Assembly: GCF_001665605.1 (NCBI RefSeq)
Contig: NZ_LZSV01000016.1
Coordinates: forward strand, 124,001-188,000
Source of the DNA: Mycobacterium sp. 852014-50255_SCH5639931
Lineage (GTDB): Bacteria > Actinomycetota > Actinomycetes > Mycobacteriales > Mycobacteriaceae
Direction: 5' to 3'
Length of the DNA stretch: 64,000 bases
Shown: in pieces, positions 44,312 to 52,381 of the stretch
How positions within the stretch are numbered: position 1 is the stretch's first letter
Layout of the letters: each line of letters opens with the position of its first letter
Program-made: the position numbers and the translations under genes
The notes under the pieces: model-generated
The model's input: only the letters and a program-made list of their open reading frames with translations
Databases searched by the model: none
Told to the model about the DNA's origin: nothing

Positions 44312-45142
44312 TTACTCGTCCTTCCCGAAGAAGAAGTCTCGCGCGTTGTTGTAAAGGTAGTTGTCCAGCACCTCGGCGGGCAGGTCAAGGGCACGGGCCT
44401 CGGGTATGACCCGGCGCATGGGCAACACCGGCCAGTCCGATGCGTAGATCACCTTGTTGGGCCCGCGCGTGCGCATGTAGTGCAGCAGGCTCTCGGGCAG
44501 CCGCTTGGGGGACCACGCCGAGGTCATGAGACGCAGGTTGGCGTACTTCAACAGCAACCGAATCGCGACGTCCCACCACGGGTCGGCGCCGTGAATCATG
44601 CACAGCCGCAGCTCGGGAAATCGCACGCACACCCGGTCCAGGTGCATCGGGTGCTGAACCTCCCCGGGGATCGGTGGTCCCGGGATACCGGTGTTGATGC
44701 AGAGCGGAAGGTCCAGTTCCGCGCACTTGGCGTAGAGCGGGTAGTACACGGCGTCGCTGGGCGGATACTGACCGTCGCCCCAAAAGCTCGGCCCGACTAC
44801 GGCATACGCGACAGGCAACTCGCCTGAGATGGCGGTCAGTTCGCGCAGCGACCGCACCGGCCGCAGCAAGTTGACCCCGCCCATCGCCAGCGCGAACCGG
44901 TCCGGCCTGGCTTCGACGAATTTACGCGCGGTCGTGGACGGGTTGGCAAGCGAGTCCATCAGGATCGCCTTCTGCACGTCCTGTTCGTCCATCTCGGCGA
45001 GCAATTCGGAGAGGTCGACCGGGGCGAACATCGACTTGGGACCCTTGAAGTAATCGTCCCTGACCTTGAGCATCCACGTCGGCTGAGATTCGGCTTCCCC
45101 GAAGTGGACGTTCACCAGGCAGTCAATCGCTTTGGTGTTCAT
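44312..45142 (-). CDS. Amidohydrolase-2 family TIM-barrel protein (short)
   Basis: The 276-residue protein has LPLCINTGIPGPP, FPELRLCMIHGADPWWD and the final IYASDWPVLPMRRV, where the Asp is the usual metal ligand. The N-terminal D-x-H strand is changed (AIDCLVNVHFG). It is about 70-120 residues shorter than the other three amidohydrolases here. It overlaps the fadD stop by 20 bp and precedes fadE by 2 bp. Hydrolysis, hydration or decarboxylation of a CoA-linked ring fragment is possible but unproved. Confidence 0.8.
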   Translation of the reverse strand: MNTKAIDCLVNVHFGEAESQPTWMLKVRDDYFKGPKSMFAPVDLSELLAEMDEQDVQKAILMDSLANPSTTARKFVEARPDRFALAMGGVNLLRPVRSLRELTAISGELPVAYAVVGPSFWGDGQYPPSDAVYYPLYAKCAELDLPLCINTGIPGPPIPGEVQHPMHLDRVCVRFPELRLCMIHGADPWWDVAIRLLLKYANLRLMTSAWSPKRLPESLLHYMRTRGPNKVIYASDWPVLPMRRVIPEARALDLPAEVLDNYLYNNARDFFFGKDE

Positions 45143-46790
45143 GACTTCCTTCGGGGTCGGACGGGACCAGCGCGATCACCGGAACGTGTTGAGTGGCTTG
45201 CTCTCTGGCCCAGCGGTAATTGGGCTTGCCGTTCCCGAGGCGTTCGATCTGCTCAACGAAGATGAAGGCCTTGGGCGCCTTGAAATGCGCCAGCTGCGCG
45301 GTGCACGCGCCGTAGAGCGCGTCCTGGGTGAGGTGGGCATCGGCGTGCATCGCGACGAGCGCGACGACCTCTTGTCCCCACCGCTCGCTCGGGCGCCCTA
45401 CGACAAGGGCATCGACGACGCCCGGCTGAGCTCGCAGCACCTCCTCGACTTCTTCGACGAATACCTTTTCGCCACCGGTGTTCACGACCAGCGAATCGCG
45501 GCCCAGCAGGCGAATGGTGCCGTCGGGTTCGAGGGATGCCCGGTCGCCGGGGATCACCACCCGCTGTCCCGCGATCTCCGGAAAGGTTCGTTGGGTGGCC
45601 TCGGCGTCGCCGAAGTAGCCGAGCGGAATCCGGCCCGTCCGGGCGGCCCACCCGACCTCCTGCTCACCGGGCCGCAGGAATCGGCTCCGGTCGGCCGACA
45701 CCACGGTCGCCCCCTCCCTGGGCTGGAAGGTTTCGCTGGCGTTCCCTTCGCGGCTGTGCCCGAACGCCATGTTGCCGCTCTCGGACGATCCGTAGCCCTC
45801 GATGATGGTGATGTGCGGCAGGCATTCCATCAGTGCGCGTTTGTGTTTCGCGTTCGTCGCGGCGCCTCCAGTACCGATCGCGTTCAGCGAAGACAGGTCG
45901 TAGGAGCGCGCGCGCAGCTCGGCGATCAGCGGCCCGGCGTAGGCGTCGCCCACCATGGTCATCATGCCCACCTTCTCGCGCTCGGCGGTTTCCCACACCG
46001 ACCGTACGTCCAGCTTGCTGCGGTCGTCGTAGAGGACCACGGGCAGGCCGGCGCAGAGCGCGGCGAAGGCGGTCCACATGCCGGCGGCGTGCATGAGCGG
46101 AGAAACGGCGAACCACGGCTGCCCTCCCCCGGCGACCTTCTCGTGGATCTCGGTGACGCTGGCGTGGTCGGCGCCCACCATTGACGACACGTACATGTCG
46201 CTCTGCCGCCACAGCACACCCTTCGGTCGTCCCGTCGTCCCGCCGGTGCACATCATGATGAGGTCATCCGGCGACCCCGCGTCTTCGCGCTCGGCGCCCG
46301 CGACGGCCAGGGCATCGTCGAGCGAGATGGCTTTCGGTAGTTGGGGAACCGTGCTGCCGTCGTCGATGGAGATCAGCAATTCGGTGCCGGTCGGGGGCAG
46401 CACGTCGGCGAACCGGGCGCCGAGTGAGCGATGGTAGATGATGGCCCGCGGGCGGATGTAGTCGAGCAGGTCGCGGATTTCCCGGGGCGAGTAGTGGTGG
46501 TTCACGTTGACCGGGACGGTGCGCGCCTTGAGGCATCCGATCACCATGTCGGGGTACAGGTCGTTGTACATGATCAGTGCGATGCGGTCCTGGCCGCACT
46601 CCCAGCGCTGCAGTTCGTCACGCGCCGCGTAGACGCCGAAACCCTTGCCCTCGAGGTAGTTTGCCAATCGGTTGGTGCGGCGCGCGGATTCGGCGAACGT
46701 GCTCTTGCGGTCCCCGCACACCGTCATCAGGCGGTCGGGCACCACGTCGGCGATGGCGTCGAGAACCGCGCCTACAGTCCATTCAGTCAT
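45123..46790 (-). CDS. Acyl-CoA synthetase (FadD family)
   Basis: The 555-residue AMP-forming ligase has CTGGTTGRPKGVLWRQ, EGYGSSESGNMAFG, PGDRASLEPDG, NTGGEKVFVEEVEEVL and the Lys-containing GNGKPNYRWAREQA. It is the close paralogue of the FadD at 27184. It lies 11 bp after an amidohydrolase gene and overlaps the next one by 20 bp. It would supply the CoA ester handled by the hydratase and fadE pair of this unit. Confidence 0.9.
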   Translation of the reverse strand: MTEWTVGAVLDAIADVVPDRLMTVCGDRKSTFAESARRTNRLANYLEGKGFGVYAARDELQRWECGQDRIALIMYNDLYPDMVIGCLKARTVPVNVNHHYSPREIRDLLDYIRPRAIIYHRSLGARFADVLPPTGTELLISIDDGSTVPQLPKAISLDDALAVAGAEREDAGSPDDLIMMCTGGTTGRPKGVLWRQSDMYVSSMVGADHASVTEIHEKVAGGGQPWFAVSPLMHAAGMWTAFAALCAGLPVVLYDDRSKLDVRSVWETAEREKVGMMTMVGDAYAGPLIAELRARSYDLSSLNAIGTGGAATNAKHKRALMECLPHITIIEGYGSSESGNMAFGHSREGNASETFQPREGATVVSADRSRFLRPGEQEVGWAARTGRIPLGYFGDAEATQRTFPEIAGQRVVIPGDRASLEPDGTIRLLGRDSLVVNTGGEKVFVEEVEEVLRAQPGVVDALVVGRPSERWGQEVVALVAMHADAHLTQDALYGACTAQLAHFKAPKAFIFVEQIERLGNGKPNYRWAREQATQHVPVIALVPSDPEGSHEHQSD

Positions 46791-46801
46791 TGTGCGAGCG
46801 G

Positions 46802-48004
46802 CTAGACGGCCGAGGCGACCGGAACGCCGAGCAGATCGAGGGCGTTGTCGCGCATCACTTTTCGTATGTCGGATTCGCTGAAGCCGTTAAGCTCCTCGGC
46901 GAACGACAACGGCGATTCGAGGCCTTCGCCGTGCGGCCAGTCGGAACCGAACAGGATCTTGTCGATGCCGATGACGTCGGCCAGCTCGGGCAGATCGTCC
47001 TCGTAGTACGGAGCGATCCACACGTTGTTGCGCAATTGCTCCACCGGATCCTCGGGGAAGTCGCGGGGCTGGGTGTTGGCCGCCTTCTTCAACCGCTTGA
47101 TCAGCCGATGGACGAAGTACGAGCCGTTCTCGATGCTGACCGCCTTGAGCTTCGGATGACGGGTGAACACGCCGTGCACGATCATCGAGGCCATCGTGTC
47201 GTGGATGGCGCGGTCGTCGAGGAGCACATTGTCCAGCGGGTCCTTCGCGCCGAACCCCTCGAACGTCGCCTTGCCGCCCCACGCCGCCGCGATGTGGAGA
47301 TAACCGCTATCGCTGAGGTGGAATCCGACCGGAACTCCCGCCTCGGCCAGCCGGGCCCACACCGGGTCATGGCTGGGATCACCCAACGAGCGCGGCTTGA
47401 CCAGGCCGGGCACCGGCGCCGGGCGCACCAGCACCAGCTTGGCGCCGCGTCCCAACACGAACTCCACCTCGTCGAGCGCCTTGGCCGGATCAGCCAGCGA
47501 GATGATCGGCGCGGCTATGATCCGGCGATCGGGCCGGTCGAAGCCCCAGTCCTCGTCGAGCCACAGGTTGAATGCGTGCAGCGACGCCATGGTCGCTTCG
47601 ATGTCGTGCTTGAGCGCCTCCTCGACCCCGCATGCGAAAGTCGGCAGCATGAAGGCCGTTTCGATTTTCTGGGTGTCCATCACCGCGACACGGGCTTCGC
47701 GGTTCTGGTACTCCTGGTGCTCGGCGAGCCGCTCGACCTTCATCAGCGACGCCGGATCGACGCCTTCGGGAATCTCACCGCGAAACAACAGATCCAGGCA
47801 GCCCGGCACGATGATCGGGTCGAAGGTGGGGTTGGGAACGAAATGGTTGACCCGGCCCCCGATCACGGCCAAAGTGCGCTTACCCTGAGTGACCATCTGG
47901 ACGCCGCGGCTCTTGAACGCCTTGTCGAGGTGGCGGGTGAAGGCGTCCAGCGGCTCGTAGTAGTGGTTATCGACGTCAATCGCCTTGTAATCCAAGTTGG
48001 CCAT
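46802..48004 (-). CDS. Amidohydrolase-2 family TIM-barrel metal-dependent hydrolase
   Basis: The 400-residue protein starts at ATG 48004 (MANLDYKAIDVDNHYYEP) behind AAAGGAAG; the long open frame upstream is a hydratase shadow. It has the complete N-terminal D-x-D-x-H strand, VPVGFHLSDSGYL, KLKAVSIENGSYF and ILFGSDWPHGEGL with the metal-ligand Asp. Of the four amidohydrolases in the window it has the most canonical metal site. It lies 29 bp after the hydratase gene. Ring cleavage or decarboxylation is a possible role by analogy with ACMSD-like members. Confidence 0.85.
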   Translation of the reverse strand: MANLDYKAIDVDNHYYEPLDAFTRHLDKAFKSRGVQMVTQGKRTLAVIGGRVNHFVPNPTFDPIIVPGCLDLLFRGEIPEGVDPASLMKVERLAEHQEYQNREARVAVMDTQKIETAFMLPTFACGVEEALKHDIEATMASLHAFNLWLDEDWGFDRPDRRIIAAPIISLADPAKALDEVEFVLGRGAKLVLVRPAPVPGLVKPRSLGDPSHDPVWARLAEAGVPVGFHLSDSGYLHIAAAWGGKATFEGFGAKDPLDNVLLDDRAIHDTMASMIVHGVFTRHPKLKAVSIENGSYFVHRLIKRLKKAANTQPRDFPEDPVEQLRNNVWIAPYYEDDLPELADVIGIDKILFGSDWPHGEGLESPLSFAEELNGFSESDIRKVMRDNALDLLGVPVASAV

Positions 48005-48033
48005 GATCTTCCTTTCGGCATTACCGGCGAGCG

Positions 48034-48876
48034 CTAAGCGTCGGTCGAGTTGAGCGAGGGGAACTGCGGCGGCCGCTTCTCGAGGAAGCTGGTGATGCCT
48101 TCGACGACGTCCGGTCGCGGCATCGCCTCGTGCAGCAACACCTCGGCGCGCGACGTGGCGTCGACGACGTCGCGAGTGGCGTCGCCGTACACCTGCCGTT
48201 TGATCACTTCCATGGAAGCCGGCGAGCAGTTGCGGGCGATGTCCTCCGCGTAGTCCAGCGCACGCTTCATCAAATTTTCGGGCGGGACCACTTCCTTGAC
48301 CAGGCCGAGTTCGGCCGCCTCTTCGGCGAGGAAGGTGCGGCCACTCAGCAGCAGATCCAATGCGACGCCCCACGTGGTGAGGCGCGGGAGTATCCAGGAG
48401 ATGCCGAACTCGGCGATCAGTCCGCGCCGCGCGAAGACCGCGGCGAACTTGGCACCGGCGGCCGCGAACCGGACGTCGCACATCAGCGCCTGGGTCAGGC
48501 CGATGCCGACGCAGGCACCGTTGATCGCCGCGATGACGGGCTTGCGCAGCGTGGTCACGAAATGCGGTGGCCGTTCGCCAACCAAGTCGGCGAGGTTGGT
48601 CTGGCTCGCCTTCTCCATCGTGTCGCCGTAGGTGGGCGCGGAACTCGGCGCGCCCAGATACGCGCCGGCGCAGAAACCCTTGCCCCGCCCCGTCACCACA
48701 ATCACCCGGATGGCCGGGTCCTGTTCGGCGCGGTCGATCGCGGAGTAGAACCCGGCGGCGATGTCCGGTCCCCATGCGTTGAGACGGTCAGGACGGTTGA
48801 AGGTCAGAATGGCGACGCCGCTGTCGGTGGCCTCGTAGAGCACTGCGTCCTCGGAAGCGCCGTCGCTGCGGGACAT
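48034..48876 (-). CDS. Enoyl-CoA hydratase/isomerase (crotonase family)
   Basis: The 280-residue protein has the crotonase oxyanion segments GKGFCAGAYLG and NGACVGIGLTQALMCD. The first catalytic Glu position is Gln; the second lies in FARRGLIAEFGISWILPRL, the pattern of PaaG-like isomerase/hydratases with an acidic residue one turn later. It is therefore more likely an isomerase or specialised hydratase. It leads the six-gene minus-strand unit with two amidohydrolases, fadD and the fadE pair; a regulon dyad lies 53 bp upstream. Confidence 0.85.
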   Translation of the reverse strand: MSRSDGASEDAVLYEATDSGVAILTFNRPDRLNAWGPDIAAGFYSAIDRAEQDPAIRVIVVTGRGKGFCAGAYLGAPSSAPTYGDTMEKASQTNLADLVGERPPHFVTTLRKPVIAAINGACVGIGLTQALMCDVRFAAAGAKFAAVFARRGLIAEFGISWILPRLTTWGVALDLLLSGRTFLAEEAAELGLVKEVVPPENLMKRALDYAEDIARNCSPASMEVIKRQVYGDATRDVVDATSRAEVLLHEAMPRPDVVEGITSFLEKRPPQFPSLNSTDA

Positions 48877-48929
48877 CTACCCCCATACCTCCTCACGATC
48901 GGCTACGAATTCCGCAACATTTGTACGCA

Positions 48930-48948
48930 TACTGTATACCTATCGGTA
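48930..48948. promoter_or_regulatory. 19-bp TAC-N13-GTA regulon dyad (site 6)
   Basis: TACTGTATACCTATCGGTA. The left half matches TACTGTAA at seven of eight bases and the right at five. It lies 53 bp before the hydratase start and would overlap the promoter of the six-gene unit. It is 211 bp from the divergent CsbD-like gene, so control of that gene is less likely. Confidence 0.6.
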
Positions 48949-49032
48949 CCGTTTTCCACAACAGCCGCCACACCCCCGGGAACCCCGGCCGAACAGCGTG
49001 TTTCTGCTTACTGGACCGAGCCGTCGACCGCG

Positions 49033-49063
49033 GGATACGGATCCGCGGATCGCGGCCGTATCC
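49033..49063. promoter_or_regulatory. Long GGATACGG/CCGTATCC dyad upstream of the CsbD-like gene
   Basis: Eight-base arms (49033-49040, 49056-49063) enclose a second perfect palindrome ATCCGCGGAT (49041-49050). It lies 96 bp before ATG 49160 and could form a hairpin in the leader or bind a regulator. The remaining 283-bp gap (48877-49159) holds site 6 and no gene. Confidence 0.4.
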
Positions 49064-49159
49064 GGCAGTGTGGCGAGCACCACGTCCCCATCACGTTTTC
49101 TTCGACCGCCAATTCGGGAAAGCGAACAAAGATACCCACTAACAGGGAGGGGAAACGCC

Positions 49160-49396
49160 ATGGTGGACATCAAGAGCGGCCCGATCGAGGCGGTCCAGGG
49201 CATCGTCGAGGCGATCTTCGGCAAGGCCAAGGAGATCATCGGAACGATCATCGGCCGCAACGATCTGGTCAACGAGGGCCAGGCCCAGCAGGACAAGGCC
49301 GACGCTCAGCGCAGCGCGGCGAAGAAGGAAGCCGCGGCCGAGAAGGCCCGGGGCAAGGCCAAGACCGCAGAGGCGCGGCAGAAGGCCGAACAGTAA
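49160..49396 (+). CDS. CsbD-like small stress protein (microaggregate-binding protein type)
   Basis: The 78-residue protein starts at ATG 49160 behind GGGAGGGGA. It is highly charged, helical and without Cys: VDIKSGPIEAVQGIVEAIFG, KAKEIIGTIIGRNDLVNEGQ, then an Ala/Lys/Glu-rich tail (AAKKEAAAEKARGKAKTAEA). This is the CsbD-like pattern; mycobacterial members of this size are annotated microaggregate-binding protein 1. It is probably abundant under stress. A strong hairpin terminator follows, so it is a single-gene transcript. Confidence 0.85.
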   Translation: MVDIKSGPIEAVQGIVEAIFGKAKEIIGTIIGRNDLVNEGQAQQDKADAQRSAAKKEAAAEKARGKAKTAEARQKAEQ

Positions 49397-49406
49397 TCGG
49401 GTGATA

Positions 49407-49441
49407 GACGGCCCGGTCACCTTCGCGGTGGCCGGGCCGTC
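49407..49441 (+). terminator. Strong hairpin terminator after the CsbD-like gene
   Basis: Arms 49407-49421 and 49427-49441 form 15 base pairs with one G-T wobble around the five-base loop TTCGC. It lies 10 bp after the stop. No T-run follows, as is common in mycobacteria. The DapA-like gene ends on the other strand at 49481, so the hairpin may stop both transcripts. Confidence 0.75.
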
Positions 49442-49480
49442 GCCTACGAGTTATCTTGCGGTGCAGGCATTTCGTGGAGG

Positions 49481-50488
49481 CTACGTTCCGATCAGCCCGA
49501 GCCGGCGGTAAGCCTCTTCGATCTGCGCCTTGGCCTCGGGAGGCAGCTCCGCTTGCGGTGGCCGCGAATGCGGATACTCGCCTATCGGCAAGCCCAGTAG
49601 CGAGGCGGCGTACTTGAACGCGCCACTCCAATGAGTGAAGTAATCCGGCCGCCCCGGATAACAGGTCCACCAGGATCCGACGTCGAGGTCGAACTGGTCC
49701 AGTCCCGACTCACGACCGAAATCCATCGCTTCGATCAGCTTGTCGCTTTGCACCAAATCCCAGTAATGGGAGAACAATCGCCGCTGCGGTGTCTCGAACA
49801 GGTAGCCCGCGGTGCCCAGTTGCGCCGGACAGACGATCCCGTCGCGCAGCCATCCCGCGCGATAGACCGTTTTGTCGCATTCCCACAGGACCAGGCCGGG
49901 CGCCATTTGGTGCAGCATCCGGCTGTTCGCCGGCCGGAAGGCGCCCTCCTTCGTGGCGCACACCGCGGGCACCTCGTCGTAGATCCGTGCGCTCTCGGCT
50001 GCGGTCAGCACGTAACCGGACGACGGTGAGTTGAACATGCCCAGAGCGATGTCGGTGCGGGCAGCCACGTATTTGAAGAATCGCAGCACACCCTCGCCCC
50101 CGTGCGCCTCCATCATCGGCGTTTGGATGTAGGCGATGTCGGCGCCGGCCTCTTGGGCGTGCAGCGTCAAGTCCAGACAGTCCTTCGCCGCCATGGCCGC
50201 CGTGCAAGCTTGCACTACGACATCGGGGTTGACGGCGCGGGCTTCTTCGATCGCCACCTCCAGCAAGCGTTTTCGCTCGTCGAGAGTCAGGGACCAGAAT
50301 TCGGCGAGGCCACTGGTGCACCACAACATCGGGTGTCCGAGATCGCCGACGCAATACCGCACCAGCGTCCGGTATGCCTCCCAGTCGATGTCGTCACCGT
50401 CCGGGCCGCAGAACGGGGTATACAGAGAGTCGCCGATTCCCCGCAACGCCCCGCGCGCCCAGGCGCGCGCCTCACTTGCCGTCGCCAC
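49481..50488 (-). CDS. Dihydrodipicolinate synthase (DapA)-family lyase/aldolase
   Basis: The 335-residue TIM-barrel protein starts at GTG 50488 behind AAGGAG. It has GIGDSLYTPFCGPDGDDIDW (substrate loop), CTSGLAEFWSLTLDER and the Schiff-base Lys in AVCATKEGAF. Members outside lysine biosynthesis are pyruvate-dependent aldolases or hydratase-aldolases in aromatic and sugar-acid breakdown, so a retro-aldol cleavage in this catabolic setting is likely. It follows an SDR gene by 42 bp on the same strand. Confidence 0.85.
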   Translation of the reverse strand: MATASEARAWARGALRGIGDSLYTPFCGPDGDDIDWEAYRTLVRYCVGDLGHPMLWCTSGLAEFWSLTLDERKRLLEVAIEEARAVNPDVVVQACTAAMAAKDCLDLTLHAQEAGADIAYIQTPMMEAHGGEGVLRFFKYVAARTDIALGMFNSPSSGYVLTAAESARIYDEVPAVCATKEGAFRPANSRMLHQMAPGLVLWECDKTVYRAGWLRDGIVCPAQLGTAGYLFETPQRRLFSHYWDLVQSDKLIEAMDFGRESGLDQFDLDVGSWWTCYPGRPDYFTHWSGAFKYAASLLGLPIGEYPHSRPPQAELPPEAKAQIEEAYRRLGLIGT

Positions 50489-50530
50489 AATCGACTCCTT
50501 CTCGTCGGCCGAACTTTTCCCTCCGGGCGG

Positions 50531-51328
50531 TTAGGTGAAGTCCGAACCACCGTCGACGTTGATGTTCGCCCCGGTCATGTACGAGTTGCGCCGCGACGCA
50601 AGGAAGGCGACCACCGGCCCGATCTCCTCCGGCAGTCCCGCCCGGGGCATGTGCGCCGGATGGCCAAAGTGCTTGGCAATGGCGTCCATTAGCGCGTAGG
50701 GGTCCTCGCCGTCGACGCCCACTGACTGCGCCCAACCAACCAGCGACTCGGACGCGATGGTGCCGGGCGACACCACGTTGACCAAGATTTCGTCCTTGGC
50801 CAACAGCAACGACAAATTCTTGGAGACACTTGTCAGCATCGACTTGGCCGCCGTGTAGGCGGGCAGCATGATGCTCTGCCGCTGGGTTGAGTGCGCCGAG
50901 AAGTTGACTATCCGCGCCCATTGCGCCTTGCGTAGCAGCGGAAGTGCCGCGCGGACGCAGCGCACCATTCCCATCACGCCGTCTTCGACGGCTTGGCGCC
51001 ACTGCTCGTCGGTCAAATCGTCGAAAGTGCCCGCCGCGCCCGGCCCGACCGTGTTGACAAGCACATTGAGCTCGCCGTCCCATCGCCGCGCGAGGTCGGC
51101 GAATGCTTCGTCGACCTGCCCCCCGTCGCCGATGTCCGCGACGAGCCCAAGGGCATCCGCGCTTCCACGTGCGGTCAGATCTGCGACCGCGGAGTCGAGT
51201 GCGTCACGGCTGCGGCCGACCACTGCCACCCGGGCGCCCTCGTCAGCGAGGCATCGGGCCGCCGCCAAACCCATCCCGCGGCTACCGCCGACCACCACCG
51301 TTGCGGCATGCGCCAGACCTAAATCCAT
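50531..51328 (-). CDS. Short-chain dehydrogenase/reductase
   Basis: The 265-residue enzyme has VVGGSRGMGLAAA (12-24), LVNTVGPGA, the Ser in NFSAHS, and YTAAK for the catalytic Tyr-x3-Lys. The C-terminal YMTGANINVDGGSDF is typical of FabG-like SDRs. Arg38-Ser-Arg after strand two favours NADP(H). It precedes the DapA-like gene and is divergent from the TetR gene at 51565; a regulon dyad lies 86 bp upstream of its start. Confidence 0.85.
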   Translation of the reverse strand: MDLGLAHAATVVVGGSRGMGLAAARCLADEGARVAVVGRSRDALDSAVADLTARGSADALGLVADIGDGGQVDEAFADLARRWDGELNVLVNTVGPGAAGTFDDLTDEQWRQAVEDGVMGMVRCVRAALPLLRKAQWARIVNFSAHSTQRQSIMLPAYTAAKSMLTSVSKNLSLLLAKDEILVNVVSPGTIASESLVGWAQSVGVDGEDPYALMDAIAKHFGHPAHMPRAGLPEEIGPVVAFLASRRNSYMTGANINVDGGSDFT

Positions 51329-51414
51329 GGCAATTCCCGTGGCTCAGCGGGGGACTCGATCAATGGCCTGTGCCCGGTCATCTTCGCCCGTCCAGCCTTC
51401 GTTACCAAAAAGCC

Positions 51415-51433
51415 TACGATAGGTATTACAGTA
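51415..51433. promoter_or_regulatory. 19-bp TAC-N13-GTA regulon dyad (site 7), between the SDR and TetR genes
   Basis: TACGATAGGTATTACAGTA. The right half is a perfect TTACAGTA; the left half matches at five of eight. It lies 86 bp from the SDR start and 131 bp from the divergent TetR start, the usual position for an operator of a neighbouring TetR regulator. Confidence 0.6.
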
Positions 51434-51551
51434 GCAGATGGAAAAGCGCAGAAAAGCCGGGTCGACGGTCATCGTCGAGCGGCGAAACGCCAGCGTATGC
51501 GCAGGTGAGCTCGCACAGCTCTCCGACCGTATGCACAGGATACATCGTGAT

Positions 51552-51556
51552 GGAGG
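51552..51556 (+). promoter_or_regulatory. Ribosome binding site GGAGG deciding the TetR GTG start
   Basis: GGAGG ends 8 nt before GTG 51565. The in-frame ATG at 51550 overlaps this site and has only a weak AGGATA upstream, so the GTG is preferred. Confidence 0.5.
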
Positions 51557-51564
51557 TGCCCGTA

Positions 51565-52362
51565 GTGGCAAAGCAGGCTACCGCCGATAAGCGTCAACGA
51601 CGCGAACGCGGATCCATCAATCCCGATGACATCATCAGTGGCGCATTCGAACTCGCCGAGCAAGTATCGATCGACAACTTGAGCATGCCGCTGCTCGGCA
51701 AACATCTCGGCGTCGGGGTGACCAGCATCTACTGGTACTTCCGCAAGAAGGACGACTTGCTCAACGCGATGACAGATCGCGCGTTGAGCAAGTATGTGTT
51801 CGCCACCCCCTACGTCGAGGCCAGCGACTGGCGCGAGACGCTGCGCAACCACGCCCGCCTGATGCGTAAGACGTTCATGGGCAACCCAATTCTGTGCGAC
51901 CTGATTCTGATTCGGGCCGCGCTCAGCCCGAAGGCGGCGCGGTTGGGCGCGGAGGAGATGGAGAAGGCGATCGCCAATCTGGTTGAGGCCGGCCTGACGC
52001 CGGAGGATGCCTTCGATACGTACTCGGCGGTTTCGGTGCACGTCCGCGGATCGGTGGTGCTGCAGCGGTTGTACGAAAAGAACCAATCCTCCGACGAGGG
52101 TGCGCGCGCCATCGAGGACGCCGTCGCCATCGATCCCGAGAAAACCCCCCTCCTCGCGCAAGTAAGCCGGATCGGTCACCGCATCGGCGCACCCGACGAA
52201 ACCAATTTCGAATATGGCCTCGGTTGCATCCTCGATCACGCCAGCCGGTTGATCGAGGAGGGCAAGGGATCGAAAGCCGGCAAGCCGGCGCCGTCACGGC
52301 AACGCAAGGCGGCCAAGTCGCCTGGGTCGCGGGCACGTACCAAAGCCCCGGCAGCGCGCTAG
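51565..52362 (+). CDS. TetR-family regulator, candidate master of the 19-bp dyad regulon
   Basis: The 265-residue protein starts at GTG 51565 (MAKQATADKRQRRERGSINP). It has a TetR-type helix-turn-helix: DDIISGAFELAEQVSIDNLS, MPLLGKHLGVGVTSIYWYFR, KKDDLLNAMTDRAL (about 17-66). The C-terminal domain is helical. The last ~33 residues form an unusual basic tail rich in Lys, Arg, Ala and Pro (GKGSKAGKPAPSRQRKAAKS and on), like DNA- or RNA-contacting tails. It is divergent from an SDR and has the TACTGTAA-type dyad upstream. Assigning the regulon to it rests on position only. Confidence 0.85.
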   Translation: MAKQATADKRQRRERGSINPDDIISGAFELAEQVSIDNLSMPLLGKHLGVGVTSIYWYFRKKDDLLNAMTDRALSKYVFATPYVEASDWRETLRNHARLMRKTFMGNPILCDLILIRAALSPKAARLGAEEMEKAIANLVEAGLTPEDAFDTYSAVSVHVRGSVVLQRLYEKNQSSDEGARAIEDAVAIDPEKTPLLAQVSRIGHRIGAPDETNFEYGLGCILDHASRLIEEGKGSKAGKPAPSRQRKAAKSPGSRARTKAPAAR

Positions 52363-52381
52363 CCAACCACGAATCGGGTTA

